Translations under genes and position numbers: made by a program
Notes under the pieces: model-generated
What the model was told of the DNA's origin: nothing
Database searches by the model: none
The model's input: only the letters and a program-made list of their open reading frames with translations
Shown: piece after piece, positions 18,555 to 31,011 of the stretch
Layout: the number at the start of each line of letters is the position of its first letter
Position numbering within the stretch: position 1 is the stretch's first letter
Source of the DNA: Agrostemma githago
Lineage: Eukaryota; Streptophyta; Magnoliopsida; Caryophyllales; Caryophyllaceae
Reading direction: 5' to 3'
Length of the DNA stretch: 64,000 nucleotides
NCBI GenBank assembly: GCA_958450325.1
Contig: OY288243.1
Coordinates: 34,648,678 to 34,712,677 of the forward strand

Positions 18555-21338
18555 TGTTATGGAAACTCGATCAGTGTGCACAAGGCTAGACTTTCAGTAG
18601 GGATATACTAAAGGTACTGCAGCACCCAAAACTAGCTTCGAGAACTCAGACACCAACTTCACACGTAACGAAGATCCGAGGTCTATAACTAGGCAACTAA
18701 CTCAACCATAATAGGACGGTAACTTATCAATGCGAGGTCCTAGCTTAAGTAATATACACCCCTCCTGAACACCAACTGTATCTAGTTCAACTGACGACAA
18801 CTAACACTATGCGCTATCTAGCTTAAGGGCATAATGAACAAACACTCCTGCTGGACACCAAATGTATTCAGTTCAATAACCAATGCACCCCAAATGGATA
18901 CATCAGCCTTATAGTTGATGGCAAAACAGTACATCCTAGACTGCATTACTCTAACCCCACACTTATCCTTATTCCATAACTCCAAAACACGCCATTATCG
19001 ATATTCGAATGAGATAGTAATTTATTTCTAAAGAAGAAAATTTTCTATTTTAGGAAACTTCTATTTTTAGAAACTTTACCAAAATAGCATATTTTCGACA
19101 AAATATTAATATAAAACTATAGAAACTTATAAAACTAAATTCCCCTAATTATTAATATTTTCGACGAAATATTCACAAATAGGATTTTACGACAAATATT
19201 AAAAATAAATCATTAAACGCCTTTTATTACTAAACATTTGAACAACTTTAAAATATCATAAGGGGTGATTTATGTTACAAAATTTCAGATTTTAGAATTC
19301 TCAAAATAGCTGGAAAAATAATTATTAAAGCTAAAACAGAATATTTTTAACGATAATACAAAACTTTGCTCAAAAATTGATACTATCATTTAATAGCTTT
19401 AATAAATAGTACAAAAATTATGTAGAAAAGTTAAAATATATTTTTGGACATTCTGTCAATAAAAATCAATTTCTCAGAATCTGTAAACTCAGTTTTTAAA
19501 GAGTTTTACGTTAATCGTCTAATCTGGACAATAACGATTAATAAAAATAGTAAAGATCAAACAATTTAAGCGTTAATATCCAAAATTATTATTAAACATA
19601 AAAATTGAGATTTTCCAGAAACATATTTTTTCCCAAAATACCAAAATTCTAGAATTCATAAAAATTTCGTAAAACCGTCTTTTAAAGCCCGTTTTCACAA
19701 TTAACGATCTTTTTAATGAAATTGTTGTTCCTAATTTTTTTATTAAAACATTAAAATCATAAAAATTAAAATTTCACAATAAAACATCAGGAAAATTATT
19801 TTAAGAATAAGAAAAAATTAGAAATCAGAAATCAAAATATCAAACACGGGATTCATCGATAAACGCCGATTTAAAGTGATTATTTATTTCACCCACTTAA
19901 CACTGAAGAATTATGAAAAAAAAATCAAAAAATTGTTTTTCATCAGATTAGTCATCCATGTCAAATTTCGGATTAAAATAAATTATCTAAGTATAAGAAC
20001 TAAAAATTGGCTTTTAACCGTTTTTGTCCAAAATCGATAAAATTTCAATATACGATTCCTAAATCATCAATAAAATCCAAAATCATCAAAAATTCAATAT
20101 TACGATTTTATAAATAATATAACAATTTAATCGTTAATCTCGTAAAAGTGATAAAAATACCAAAACATACAAATTTTACGACTTTTAAAATTTTTCCAGA
20201 TTACACGTGACATAATATATGCCAAAAAATTATAATTATATACATGCAACTACAAAAATAAAATCAAGCAATACCGAGTAACATCGATGTTACCTTTAAT
20301 CTAAATCTGTATCGATGATATACTCGTCTTCTTCGGGGTCATCTCGGAAGCCTATAAAACAGCATAATTCATGGTGCAAAAAGACCATAAGAAGGCTGAA
20401 AAAACATGTGAATAAGAGAGGAAGAACGAGTTCGATAAATACCTTTACGAAAGAGAAGAATAAAGGATCGAAACAAGCGAAGTTGGAGACGGAAAATGGA
20501 GATGATGAAGACAATTTTTGGGTAAAAATGGTTGCTAGTTGCTGGTTTCTGGCCAGCTTTGACGTGAATGAAGAGCGGGAAAGAGGGTGTGTTTTGCTTA
20601 GAAAATAACTAGATATATAAGAGGAAAAATGTATGTAAATAAAGAAGTGAATGACATAATAATTGGAGGAGAAAACAAGGTAGGAATGTGCATATGTGTA
20701 TGCACCAACCAAAAAGGAGAGCAAAGGGTTGGATGAGTCAACATAATTAAAGTGTAGAAAAATATCTCTTAAACACTTCTTTTTTTGTATAAAAAATAAT
20801 TGTGCAAATATAATAATTTTAGTGTGACAACAAGTATGTCACGTCACACAAGGCTCAAGCGGGGTCCAAAAATAGTTCATAGGTCGATAAATGGAAGTTC
20901 GTAAATTTAAATAAAGGTGTTTCGAAGAAATAGGGTAAATCTCACGTTAGAAAATAATTATTTGCGAAACCGCGTAATAAAATCATTAAACCGTGATTTT
21001 TCATAAATAAAATATTTTCCAAGTTAGAAATATAATATAAACGTGTTTGGACTTTTTTAGAAAAATAAATAACTAATTTCGAGTTTAAAACAATTGTGCG
21101 TAGAAAAATGGGATTCTTCGGGATTATATAAACAGTTTGCGATGAAAACTTAATAATGGATTTATGATAGAAAAATAAAATAATTTAAATCTTTTAATGA
21201 AAATAAATAATATTTGACTCGAAAATAAAGGGGACTCTAAATAAGAAGAGAAAAGGTGCTAAAATTAATAGCAAAATTACGATGGAGTCGTAACAGAATA
21301 TATAAATAGCAGAGCTAGATAATTTAGCGGGTGTTACA
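18543..21338 (-). mobile_element. Truncated LTR of a Del/Tekay-LARD-like element
   Basis: Reverse-complement relative of the LARD LTRs at 37809-41684 and 44301-48169. The first ~480 bases match the 3' third of those LTRs: the block around GTGTGCACAAGGCTAGACTT, the CTTAAGTAATRTACACCCCTCC block, and the ATCATAGATTG-like AT-rich part. The outer end reads TGTAACACCC on the minus strand at 21338, the same LTR start. The rest is AT-rich and diverged. The LTR is cut at 18543, where the REL/L1 array begins, so about 0.4 kb of its 3' end is missing from this side. No coding capacity; the frames seen at 20296-20724 are chance. Confidence 0.8.
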
Positions 21339-22552
21339 CGAGACCTTTTTAATCAGTTGATTTGATTAAAGTTTTCATCTTTATTAGTTTTAATTACTAG
21401 ACAATCAATCAAAACCCCCCATATTTATTCTGTAATTCATTAGTTAATTATCGTTCTACATTAGTACGTAGTTATAATTAATCCAATTCTTTGTAGATTC
21501 GACCCTTATTTCCATTATACTATTGTTTTAGTTGGTTGGTTATAAGTGATTATAAATTGTAATTTGAGGCATATGACTTTAGCCTGTCACAACACATTGT
21601 TGAAGAAAACAAAACTTGGAACTAGGTCGTTTGATGAAGTCATTCACTCGATGTTGCAGCTATTTGAGAATGATTTGCAATTAGGAAGCCTTTTCAAGTT
21701 CACGTGGTCGTTTTAAAGAATTTAGAATGGATTATGAAGATTAGTTCTTGCAAAATGGTGTCAAGTAGTATGCATGTTTTTATGTCTATATGCGTGTATG
21801 TTCGGATATATGCTCTAGGTATTATAAAGTTTGTATGATACCTTCTTTAAATGAATGTTTAAATATTTTAATGTTTAAATTTTAAATAGTATTAAATGTA
21901 AAAAGTTCATTAGGCAACAATGAAACGCAAACTCCATGAAATCACTCAAACTGCACTTACAGTTACACATTTTGTATTTTAAAGTCACTCAATTTACGCC
22001 TAACGGTCACACTTGTTGTAAAAATTGTGATAAGAGGGTTGATTGTTTTCCCTAATGTATGATAACTTCTTTGAATGAATGTTTCAATAATTTTTCAAGT
22101 GTTTAAATGTGTCTTACAAACATGAAATCAATTGAAAAAGAAATCATAATAATTGCGCTTGCACAAAATAAACAACGTGATCATGGAGTCAATGTATACA
22201 CAATACCATGTCACAAAATAAACAATGTATACACAAAATATGGTAAACTCCATGAAGTCAATCAAATTGCAATTGAAGTCACACTTTTTTGTTATCACAG
22301 TCATGCATATTTAAAAATATAGTAACACAACACATGTTTGTTGTATGTCTATGATTTTGTGTTTTACTTTAAGCGACATTTAATGTTACTGTTGTAACTT
22401 TGTGAGTGATTCCATGCAACAACGTCACAGTAATAATCTATTTAACGTCAAGTTAATTGTTATCGTTTTTTACTTCAAGAAGTCTGATACCTGTGATTAT
22501 TCTAAGGGTATATTGTGTGACTGTAACAGCCAGGTTGTGTGACTGTGACGGT
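21339..22552. other. AT-rich DNA without recognisable gene
   Basis: No credible coding sequence. Around 21420-21590 the text (GATTCGACCCTTATTTCC, then TTAGTTGGTTGG) resembles the U5 end of a Ty3-type LTR and may be a relic. From 21900 to 22310 there are two loosely similar segments containing AACTCCATGAARTCA, perhaps an old duplication or a MITE-like relic. Nothing else is recognised. Confidence 0.4.
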
Positions 22553-22710
22553 ATTTTTTTGGATGAATGAAGGTTGCAGATGGAGATGTTTTTCTTTTCT
22601 TGTTGAATGAATAAAGTTTGAAGATGGAAATGTTTTTTTTTGGATGAATGAAGTTCGAAGATGAAGATGTTCTTTTTTTGGATGAATGAAACTTGAAGAT
22701 GGAGATGTTC
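22553..22710 (+). repeat. Four tandem units of about 37-45 bp
   Basis: Each unit runs T-rich tract, GGATGAATGAA (unit 2 has TGTTGAATGAAT), a short variable part, then GAAGATGGAGATG with small changes. The array lies about 150 bp upstream of the first ORF of the decayed L1-3 and could be its 5' promoter repeats or an older satellite-like relic. Confidence 0.75.
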
Positions 22711-22861
22711 CTCAAGTTCCCTTCCAAGCTAAAACCCTAATGTTCTCTTAGGCGATTTTGAGGCAATCACCAAGGCTAGAAATTTCGCTTCAAAAACGAA
22801 GAACAAGAACTCAGGGAACGATAACAATGGCACTAAGGGACGATCAATATCAAAAAGTATA

Positions 22862-23691
22862 ATGGAGAAGGAGAGATCAAAGGAGAGTAGGGGCCCTGAT
22901 GTTGAAATTATGGCACGTACTCGTCCTATGCATGAGATTCAGGGTATGCCTGGTTTGGACTTTGATGACGATGTAAGGAATGAAGACGAGTCAACCAATG
23001 GTCTATGGATTACTCAACGTGGCCATCATACTGGTCTAACGTTGTGTTTTGTTACATACTTGGGGCTAACCCCCCATGGGAGATCATCAAGGGCTATGTG
23101 CAACGTGTATGGGACAAGCATGGGATTGACAAGATCTCGTTCTTCTCTAATGGCGTATTCCTTGTGCGATTTAAGAAGGAAGAGGCGAAAAGTATTGTTT
23201 TGCAGGCTGGCTATCATATGTTTGACAACAAGCCTTTGATTGTTAAACCTTGGCAGCGAGACATTGACTTGCAGAAAGAGGACATCAAAACAGTTCCATC
23301 GTGGGTAAGGTTCTATGACTTGCCTCTGAAATACTGGGGAAGTTATTTACCTAAGTTAGCAGGGTTAGCAGGGACATACATAAAATTAGACCCTGCTACA
23401 GCTGATAAGACACGTCTGGGCTATGCCAGGCTGTTGGTGGAATTAACTGTGGGACAGCAATTTGAAGACACTATCAAATTTAAGAATGCCAAAGGTGAAA
23501 TTAAGACTATTAAGATATAGTATGAATGGAAGCCCATTTTTTGTTCCAAATGCAAGATTATGGGGCATGATGCTATCGCTTGTCGAAAGGGCAAACCAAG
23601 AAATGCTCCAGCTCAAGCTAAAGTATGGAAATAGAAGTCTATGGAGCTGCAAAGGGCTACACCAGTGCAGCAAGCTCAAAAGATGGTAATA
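22862..23691 (+). pseudogene. L1-3 ORF1 relic (DUF4283 / CCHC)
   Basis: Starts at ATG 22862. It changes frame near 23000 and then reads a DUF4283-type domain (VRFKKEEAKSIV, KPLIVKPWQRDIDLQKED, VPSWVRFYDLPLKYW). A TAG at 23518-23520 breaks the frame just before the CCHC knuckle (CSKCKIMGHDAIACRK), which is still present in the same frame. As in L1-2, the product would have been the RNA-binding ORF1 protein. At least one frameshift and two stops make it a relic. Confidence 0.82.
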
Positions 23692-23860
23692 AGAACCAGT
23701 CCTAGAAGCCTTGACAAGGGGAATGAAATTGGGGGTAGGACATATGCAGAAGTTGTTGAAAGTGTGTCTGAGACTCCTAGGGAGTTAAGGCAGGCTGATA
23801 ATGTGAGTAGTCAAGTACAAGTTGGTATGAATATTGGTAATCCTAATATACAAATCTCCA

Positions 23861-25607
23861 ATGAATGTTGTATTTTGGAATGTTAGGGGCCTTAATAATG
23901 TAAATAAGCAAAGAGAGGTGAAATGTTTCATACATAATAAAGGGGTGGGTCTTTTTGACCTACTTGAAACGAAAATAAAAGTAGATAACACTGCTAGAGT
24001 TATGAATAAAATGCTTGAAGGTTGGTGTGTCACTACTAATACTCACACTCACCTTGGAGGAAGGGTTTGCCTTCTATGGCAACCGTCTCTATATGATGTG
24101 TTAGCATTGGAATAGAATCCCCAGTTTGTCCATTGTAAGGTGAAACATATTATTTCTAGGCAGTTGTTTCACTTTACTTTGGTGTACGCCTTTAATGAGG
24201 GTGTGGATAGAAGAGAGCTCTAGGCTAGAATGGAGGATATAGCTCTGAATATGCAAGGGGCGTGGGCTCTAGGAGGAGACTTAGCTTCAATACAGTAATA
24301 TCCCCTGATGAGAGGATGGGGGCCGGGGACAAACAAAGCAGGCGGATATGGATGAGTTTGTGGACTGCTTGAGCCAGTGTGCTCTGAATGATATCAAGGC
24401 CTCGAGTTCTTGGTTTACTTGGACAAATAAACAGGAAGTCGATACAAGGAAATATAGTCGGTTAGATATGTTTCTTGTTAATGACGCTTGGGTGGATGTG
24501 TTCCCTGAATCTCAAGCGCATTCCATCCAAAGGGCCTATTTGATCACACCCCGTGCACTGTTCGCCAATGGGAAATGGAGGAGAGAAGGAAAGCTAGTTT
24601 TAAATATTTCCAAATGTGGAGTCTGGCGCCTGGCTTCCAGGATATTGTGAGTACAGAATGGGCTATACCACTTCAAAGAACATCTGTGTACTGCATCACT
24701 AAAAGACTGAAGGGGTTGAAGAAGGATTTGAAGAAGCTCAATAGAGCATATTTTGCTGATATTGAGGCAAAGGTTGAAACCCTTACTGGTGCGTTGTATG
24801 AAGTACAACAACAAATTGCTAATACTTATCCTACTCCTAACTTAATAAGGGAAGAATGAAGGGTTAATCAAGAGCTGCAGTTATATGTAAAGGCCAGGGA
24901 TAGCTATATAGCTCAAAAGGCGAAAGTGAAATGGCTTGAGGAAAGGGATGCTAACACAAGATTCTTCCGTCAAGTGATCAGGGAGAAACTGATTAGAAAC
25001 AAAGTAACCTAGGTTAAAAATATCAGAGGGATGATATGTAATCATAGCAACAACATACAGGATGCATTCCTTGAATATAACAAAGGATTACTTGGCATGA
25101 ATAAGCTTGTGCAACCAGTTAGACCAGTAATTATATCACAAGGGCCGGTGTGTAGTCCTTCCCACCAGATTACACTTCTGGCTCCTGTGTCAAAGGATGA
25201 GATTGAAAAAGCGTTCATGTCTGTTCCTAGAGACAAGGCACCAGGCTCAGATGGGTATTCAAGCTCGTTCTATGAAGATACTTGGAAGATAGTGGGAAAT
25301 GATATTTGTGTGGCTATCATTGATTTCTTCAATACCGGTAAGCTATTAAAGCAACTAAATGCTACTAATATAACCCTTGTGCCTAAATGTGAGCGCCCTA
25401 AATCTGTCACTCAGTTCAGGCCTATCGCTTGCTGTAACATGTTATACAAGGTTATCTTCGATCCAAGTTGCTATGTAACAGACTGGCAACTGTGCTTCCT
25501 CAGATTATTCCGGATAACCAGGGGGCTTTTATTATGGGAAGATCAATTATCGAGAATATGTTAATGTGTCAAGACCTTGTTAAAATATACTCTAGGAAGA
25601 ATGCATC
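23861..25607 (+). pseudogene. L1-3 ORF2 relic (endonuclease and partial RT)
   Basis: The ATG at 23861 begins an APE endonuclease with FWNVRGLN and LLETKI. GDFN is degraded to GGDLA and the SDH motif is lost to a frameshift. Further stops occur at 24112, near 24220 and 24296, at 24857 and at 25010. The RT start is recognisable (KAPGSDGYSSSFY, NITLVPKCERP, QFRPIACCNMLYKV). After one more frameshift near 25460 the text continues as QGAFIMGRSIIENM to the insertion point. The catalytic FADD and C terminus are absent here. Confidence 0.85.
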
Positions 25608-25908
25608 TGTTGTGTGTCAAATTTGGACCGTTTTCCCTCCCATTTAGGCCCGTTTTTCCTCCGTTTTGCGAGACTAGAGTGCGATTATCATCGTATTTTT
25701 AGTATTTCTCGCATCAGCGTCTCTCTTTTACATTTTACGTGTTTTTGGTAGTTTTCTGTCTATTTTGACAGGATTTTCGACCAAAAACGTGTCCGAACTT
25801 CTATGAGCATGAAAGAGAGGGAAACAATCCGAAGAGCAAAGCACATGACTGAAAGTTCAAGTAATCCAATCAATCGGCAAAGAAAGAGACCAGAAATGAG
25901 GCGGAGAA

Positions 25909-26207
25909 CCATCGGGTGAAGTTTCACCCGATGAGTCACCACCGGACGAAATTTCGCCCGACGACATTTTCCACCTCCCCGAATATTTTCGTTAACACTC
26001 ACCACCGGGCGAAATGATCAGTCGAAATGACCGGGCGAAACTTTCACCACCGGGTGAAGTTTCGCCCGACAGTAAAGGAGCGCCAAAATTGCATTTCTTG
26101 AAAAAGTTTTACCGGGTGAAGTTTCACCCAGCGGTATTAGCTCGTGGATGCCAATTAATCGCGGGGTGAAGTTTTGCAATGTCAAGATGCATAGGGTGAA
26201 AGTTTCA
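25909..26207 (+). repeat. Palindrome cluster in LTR of element A
   Basis: At least six short imperfect dyads built on GGGTGAARTTTCACCC and GGGCGAAATTTCGCCC variants, for example at 25909-25933, 25941-25962, 26050-26070 and 26111-26133. The cluster starts about 300 bp into the LTR and ends about 58 bp before the TATA box. Confidence 0.85.
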
Positions 26208-26264
26208 TTAAGAAGGGAAGATTGGATTATGGGCCTTAAGTTGTGTGACCCATTAAGGGTTTAG

Positions 26265-26273
26265 TATATATAG
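26265..26273 (+). promoter_or_regulatory. Putative TATA box of LTR A
   Basis: TATATATAG followed by the cap-region-like AACCCTAGTTTTC. The position relative to the palindrome cluster matches LTRs C and D. Confidence 0.6.
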
Positions 26274-26620
26274 TAACCCTAGTTTTCTTACATAAGACAT
26301 CTAGATTAGTGCTTTGATTATCATTAGTTTAGTTCACTACTATAGTAGTTTTCATAGAAAAACTCCATAAATTTAGAAAGCTTTCTTAGTTTAGATTAAT
26401 TCTACTCTACATTTTTGTACTCAAGCTTCCATCTTTGTTGAAGATTTGGGTTTATTTGAAGATTGAAGAGGTTTTGCAAGAATTGGGTGACAAAGTTCTT
26501 CCATTTTCTTCTCCAAGCTTCATATTTATCTTCATCTTCATCTTTTTCTTTTAAGTTTTCTCCATAGTTGGTACTTTCTTTCCTTCTCCCTTTCTCCATT
26601 AATTGATTAGTTTCCTTTTT

Positions 26621-26774
26621 TTGGTAAAATGTAAGTATATTGATATCACCTCTCGAAAATTACATCATCCCAATAGAATCATACAGCCTGTGACAGGCAG
26701 ACGCCAAACTACTTAGAATTTTATCTATCCAATTCATATCATTAGCCTTCAGGATCCCTTTGATTTGGTTCATA
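26621..26774 (-). mobile_element. Short 5'-truncated LINE or SINE insertion in LTR A
   Basis: A 154-bp insert flanked by the perfect 15-bp duplication ATTAGTTTCCTTTTT (26606-26620 and 26775-26789). On the minus strand it ends TTACATTTTACCAAAAAA, an L1-like poly(A) end. Too short to assign a family with certainty. Confidence 0.75.
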
Positions 26775-27351
26775 ATTAGTTTCCTTTTTAATCTTTTCTT
26801 AATCTATTGTTTGTTTGTCTTGTCATTTCTTATGTTAGTGTTGTTTTAAATCTCCATCATTAGCAATTCCTTGTTTTTTTTCTCTCTCCTTTGTTTGTTT
26901 CTCCATAGCTTGTTTGATTGTTTTCCCTTATCTTTGCCTTGTTATTTTCTTGTTTAGTTATCATTTTAGTAGTAATTTCCTTTCTTTTGTGTTAGATAAA
27001 TTTGCATTCCTTTTTAATCATCATGTTCTGTCTTTCTTCTAGTCTCCCTATTATTTGTTTTATTATGTTTTGTACGGATAGTGAGTAGATTTTAGTTAGG
27101 GGGTTAGGGGAGGAGGATTTCTAGATTCGGGTTTCATTTTGTGAGAACTATTGCATTTGAGGGCGATTTGTCTTGCTTGGGATTATTGTGTCTTGTTGAC
27201 TTAGCCTGATCAACTAGGTTAGCCTGACTCACCTGAATCAATATGGGGAAACTCAGGGTTTGGGTAATTCCATCTTGAGACTTTAGTTTATCCGTCGCGA
27301 AAGCGGGTTTAGGTTGGGTAGGGAAACCGAAAGGTGGCTCCTCCCATATTC

Positions 27352-27630
27352 TTTTTTTTTGGGAAAGTGTAAGTTGTATATATATTGAAATAATCAAATA
27401 TACATTAAGTAACCATTATTCTAGAGATAAAGGAGATATCTTTAGGTCTAAGTGTCCCTTTCTGAATATTCTTGTAATACGTTTGTAGTTCCTTTCTTAT
27501 ATTCTTACCGACTATTTGAAGCCGTAATAGTACTCCTTCCATCCTACTCTTGTTCCTTTGCTCCCAGATACTATATATAGCAGCATTTATCACGCTATTA
27601 GCGATATCACGCTATTAGCAGCATTCATCT
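27352..27630 (-). mobile_element. 5'-truncated L1 3' end inserted in LTR A
   Basis: On the minus strand this reads the C-terminal end of an L1 ORF2 (27593-27405, with AAIYSIWEQRNKSR), then a short 3' UTR ending CACTTTCCC and poly(A), seen as a T-run at 27352-27360. The right border is unclear because GCTATTAGC is duplicated at 27594-27620. No clean target-site duplication was found. Confidence 0.75.
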
Positions 27631-27920
27631 TGTGATAATTCTTGTGACGCCTGTACCCTTATCTTAGATTCCGACTCTCGACTCTCCCTAACGCTTTTAT
27701 CATTATTGTTTCTCGTTTTAGTTGTTTAATTCGCTTGCCTTAGTTTAATTATTTCGTCCCAAAACCCCCCTTTTCAGACCCCGATCATAATTAATCCTAG
27801 ACTTGACCTATCACATTTCTCTGCCTCCCTGTGGTTCGACCCCGACTTACCATTACTACATAGTAGTTAGTTGGGACTAAATATTGTTTGCAGGCGTGTC
27901 AGCGACAGCGCGCATCAAAA

Positions 27921-27938
27921 TGGCGCCGTTGCCGGGGA
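27921..27938 (+). promoter_or_regulatory. Primer binding site of Athila element A
   Basis: TGGCGCCGTTGCCGGGGA, the primer site standard for Athila elements (tRNA-Asp type), three bases after the LTR end. Minus-strand DNA synthesis would begin here. Confidence 0.92.
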
Positions 27939-28224
27939 GAGCGGTAATTAATTGATTAAGTCTTTGTTTTAGTTGTGTTTGGTTAATTGCTTTAGTTTTA
28001 TTTTTCTTTCCTCCTACCCTAGTGCCAATTGGTACTAGGAGTCTCATTTTTTGTTGAGTTCTTGCTAGGAATACTTGTGATTTAGGTTGCTTGATCCCCA
28101 TCCCTAGGACAAGTCGTTTGAAAATCTTGTGGACCGAAGCAACAACTTAATATTGTGATCTCGCACCAATTTTTTCATTCCTCAACACCTCATCACTCTT
28201 CAATCAACATCTAAAGATTCAAGT

Positions 28225-28868
28225 ATGACTACGCTTGGATCCCATTCTCAACCATCTAGTGAGGAGATTTCTTCTCCTGTCTTCATTGGACTATCCCGAA
28301 AAGTTTTGAGCTCAAACCTTCCATCATCAATTTAATCCAACAACATACTTTTCGAGGATTGTCAGATGAAGACGTTATAGAACATGTTTATCTTTTCAAG
28401 GAGAGTCTAATTGGCATCAAGCTCGAAGGTCTTACCAAGTGTCAACTATACCGGATTCTTTTTCTCCGAACCTTACGTGAAGGAGCAAGGAGGTGGCTCA
28501 AAGCTTCCCTAACAATACTTTTCACACTTGGAAGCACTTATGCAACACTTTCCTTGAGAAATATTTCCCACCATCCAAGACTAACAAATGTAGGAAGGAA
28601 ATCCAAACCTTTCAACAACAAGAGGATGAGAACATAAGCGAAGCTTGGGATCGATTTCAAACTTTACAAAGGAAATGCCCACACCATGGTATCCCTTATT
28701 GGCTTTTACTCCATACATTTTTTAACTCTTTATCCGCCGATGCAAAGGACAATCTTAACACGGCTGCAAGAGGTGACTTTTTCTTACTCAACGAGGTTGA
28801 ATCCCATAAGCTTCTTGAGAAGATGGCCAAAAGTGGCGTGCGTGCTAAGGAAATACAAGGTGGTGAGT
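28225..28868 (+). pseudogene. Gag of Athila element A, N-terminal half
   Basis: Starts near ATG 28225 about 290 bp after the primer site. The gag frame is broken by an extra T near 28300 and a frame change near 28490. Recognisable gag text includes GLSDEDVIEHVYLF, KCRKEIQTFQQQEDENISE and RKCPHHGIPYWLLLHTFF. This matches the Ty3-type retrotransposon gag (capsid) domain also present in elements C and D. It is cut at 28868-28873 by the Ogre-like insertion and resumes at 50029. The product would have formed the virus-like particle; here it cannot be made. Confidence 0.82.
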
Positions 28869-30625
28869 CAATTTGTGGACATGACGTAGGTCCACCCCGA
28901 CGCGGCCACGCACGGGTTTGGGTAGGCGAATGAATCTCGTGGTGAGATTGCTCTCGGGTTCGAAATTTAAGTCAAAATGGAGTCGCCACCGAATTTTGTG
29001 GTTATTCGGAACCATACGAGCCCACTCTATGTCGTCATGGGCTATACACAAAGTAAGCCCACTTCGATTTCAGAGTTTATTGGGCTCGTCCCTTTGCATT
29101 ATTATACCGATACCGTTTACACCGGCTTTCGTATATAAAATGACTCTCGTGCGCCAATGGTTTCGGGCATCCGGAAACCAAGGTTTTGAGTAAGGGGTGA
29201 GGGTACGTGTTGGGAAGCCCACTAAGGACACCCAACCCCGCCCGCACATGGCGGCCTCTACTAAGACACCGTTCGTGTTCGTGTACGCGCGCTAGTAAAA
29301 TGATAAAATGATATGCAAACAGCGTTTTCGGGCTAAGCATGCGAGTTGTTGATTAACTACGTCATTTAATGCATCTTGATTCACGTCAAAGTGATTTAGC
29401 ATGTGATGTTCATTTAAATAAATAAATGGCAAACATCAAAAATAGAAAACTCGTAAATAAATTACAAATTACACGGGCGGAATACAACCCGGAATTCACA
29501 ATACAACGAGCAATAAAATAGAATAATTGAATTAAATAAGAAGAGCGATAAATAAATACACGACTCGACAAAGACCCGTATATAATAAATACTCGCTAGA
29601 TTGTGAATTAGCTAGACGGGCCAACCTTAATTAATTACGCATTATATTGCATATTAGTCAAAGGACGGAGGTCCGAGACCTAGGCGTGATTCTAACCCGA
29701 TCCCGAACCTCGATGTCTTGTCCCGACTTATCACCTCGAGAAATGAAGTCTAAATTAATTATGTGTCGGATACGACTAAAGAGTCGTCGACACAAAAATT
29801 AATAGTGTGAGACCGTCGATCAAAGTCGTTTTAAGTGTCGTGATGTGCATGAGTTTTAGAAAAATGGGTTCACGTGATGGCCTTTACACGCGTTGACTAA
29901 AAGTCGCAAAGAAAAGACGAGTCTTGAAATATGGTCAAATGTCGCGAAGATCGCATATTAATGTAAGGACCGAGAAGGGTAGAAAGTCGGGAAAACGGGA
30001 AAAATGGTCTCGGCCGGACAGGCCTGCCCGCGAGTCGCATGGCCGGTCGCGCGACTCGCGTGTGGGCCTGGTCGGACATTTTCTATTTGTCGAAAAATCG
30101 TCAATTTTTATAATCACGTGCCAACGCGGGTTTATTTACTCGATTTATGTTTTTGCTAGATTAGGAATTTTGAATTAGTAGCGAAATTGCATCCCTCTAC
30201 GTCACGACATCGAAACTAATCCTTCCGGATTATGTAATGTCGGTTTCGTGTCAACGGGTTTCGTACTAATTGAAATGGGATCGAATGTGTTCAACTACGA
30301 CCGATTGCAATCACGTCACGCCCTTGAGAACATTGGGGCGGGGCTCCTCGAAAAGGCTCCACCTCCGTCGTTACTCGTAAAGGGATTAGACGGACTTTAG
30401 GCGATCGTCGTAGTCAAACGTATTTGAAACCGAAAACTTGTATTAATATATATATATGTACGCGGTATTAATTGTTAATGACGAAATATAAATAAATAAA
30501 TAAATAAATAATGTTAGTGGTTAGAGTACATAAATAAAATGTTAGGTGTTAGAGTACATAAATAAAATGTTAGTAGCAAAATTAAAATAATGTTAGTAAC
30601 GGAATTAAAATGTTAATGCTAGTAG

Positions 30626-30650
30626 TAATAATAATAATAATAATAATATA
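30626..30650 (+). repeat. Short (TAA)n in Ogre-like LTR
   Basis: About eight TAA units. The same site in the other LTR (49197-49249) has about seventeen, showing slippage since the LTRs were identical at insertion. Confidence 0.9.
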
Positions 30651-31011
30651 CATAGTCAAAAGGAAAAGAGAAGGGAGAAAGAGATGTCGGGATTTGAATT
30701 ACACCCTCAACCTACATGCTTAATGGCCTCGGAAACGAACTCGTAATAGCGACGGGAGCGCGGGAGTGTCGAGATATGTAGGGTGAGTTATGGTGTGTGT
30801 CTTTGACGAGTTTTGATCTCGGGATTTTGAATATGTATGTGTGTGTGTGTGTGTATGCCGCCGGTTTAACGAGGGCAAATGGCTCGGTTTTTTGTATTGT
30901 TTTGCTTGGGGTTGTTTAGGTAGATTAGGCTTTTTAAGGCCTTTTGTTTCAGCTTTTTTTAAGGCTTCATTATGCTGAAAAAAGTCTTGAAAATGGTGAG
31001 GATTAGTGGGG

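Larger units (their letters stand above)
22740..25607 (+). mobile_element. Decayed L1-type LINE (L1-3), split by Athila element A
   Basis: A third L1 lineage with ORF1 and the first half of ORF2, both carrying many stops and frameshifts. It is interrupted at about 25608 inside RT, just after a stretch equivalent to LVKGYSRK in L1-2 (here LVKIYSRKNAS). The rest of ORF2 is not found in the window and should lie beyond its right end, on the far side of the nested insertions. It is the oldest element of the right-hand nest. Confidence 0.85.
25611..27917 (+). repeat. 5' LTR of Athila element A
   Basis: It begins near TGTGTCAAATTTGG (the exact start could be 25611, 25613 or 25615) and ends CGCATCA just before the primer site. 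It contains a palindrome cluster, a TATA box and two small L1-type insertions, so its original length was about 1.85 kb, close to that of LTR C (1773 bp). The end region CCTGTGGTTCGACCCCGACT resembles the same region in LTRs C and D. Confidence 0.82.

Noticed and set aside
20296..20724. Frames on both strands around 20.3-20.7 kb
   Set aside because: Inside the minus-strand LTR relic; no family match, opposite-strand overlap, low complexity.
25909..26207. CRISPR-like array
   Set aside because: The units are palindromes with uneven spacing and related spacers, in a plant retrotransposon LTR; no constant direct repeat with unique spacers and no cas genes.
28918..29340. Paired frames repeated at 37119-37541 that look like a conserved gene
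   Set aside because: Conservation is explained by their being in the two LTRs of one young element.
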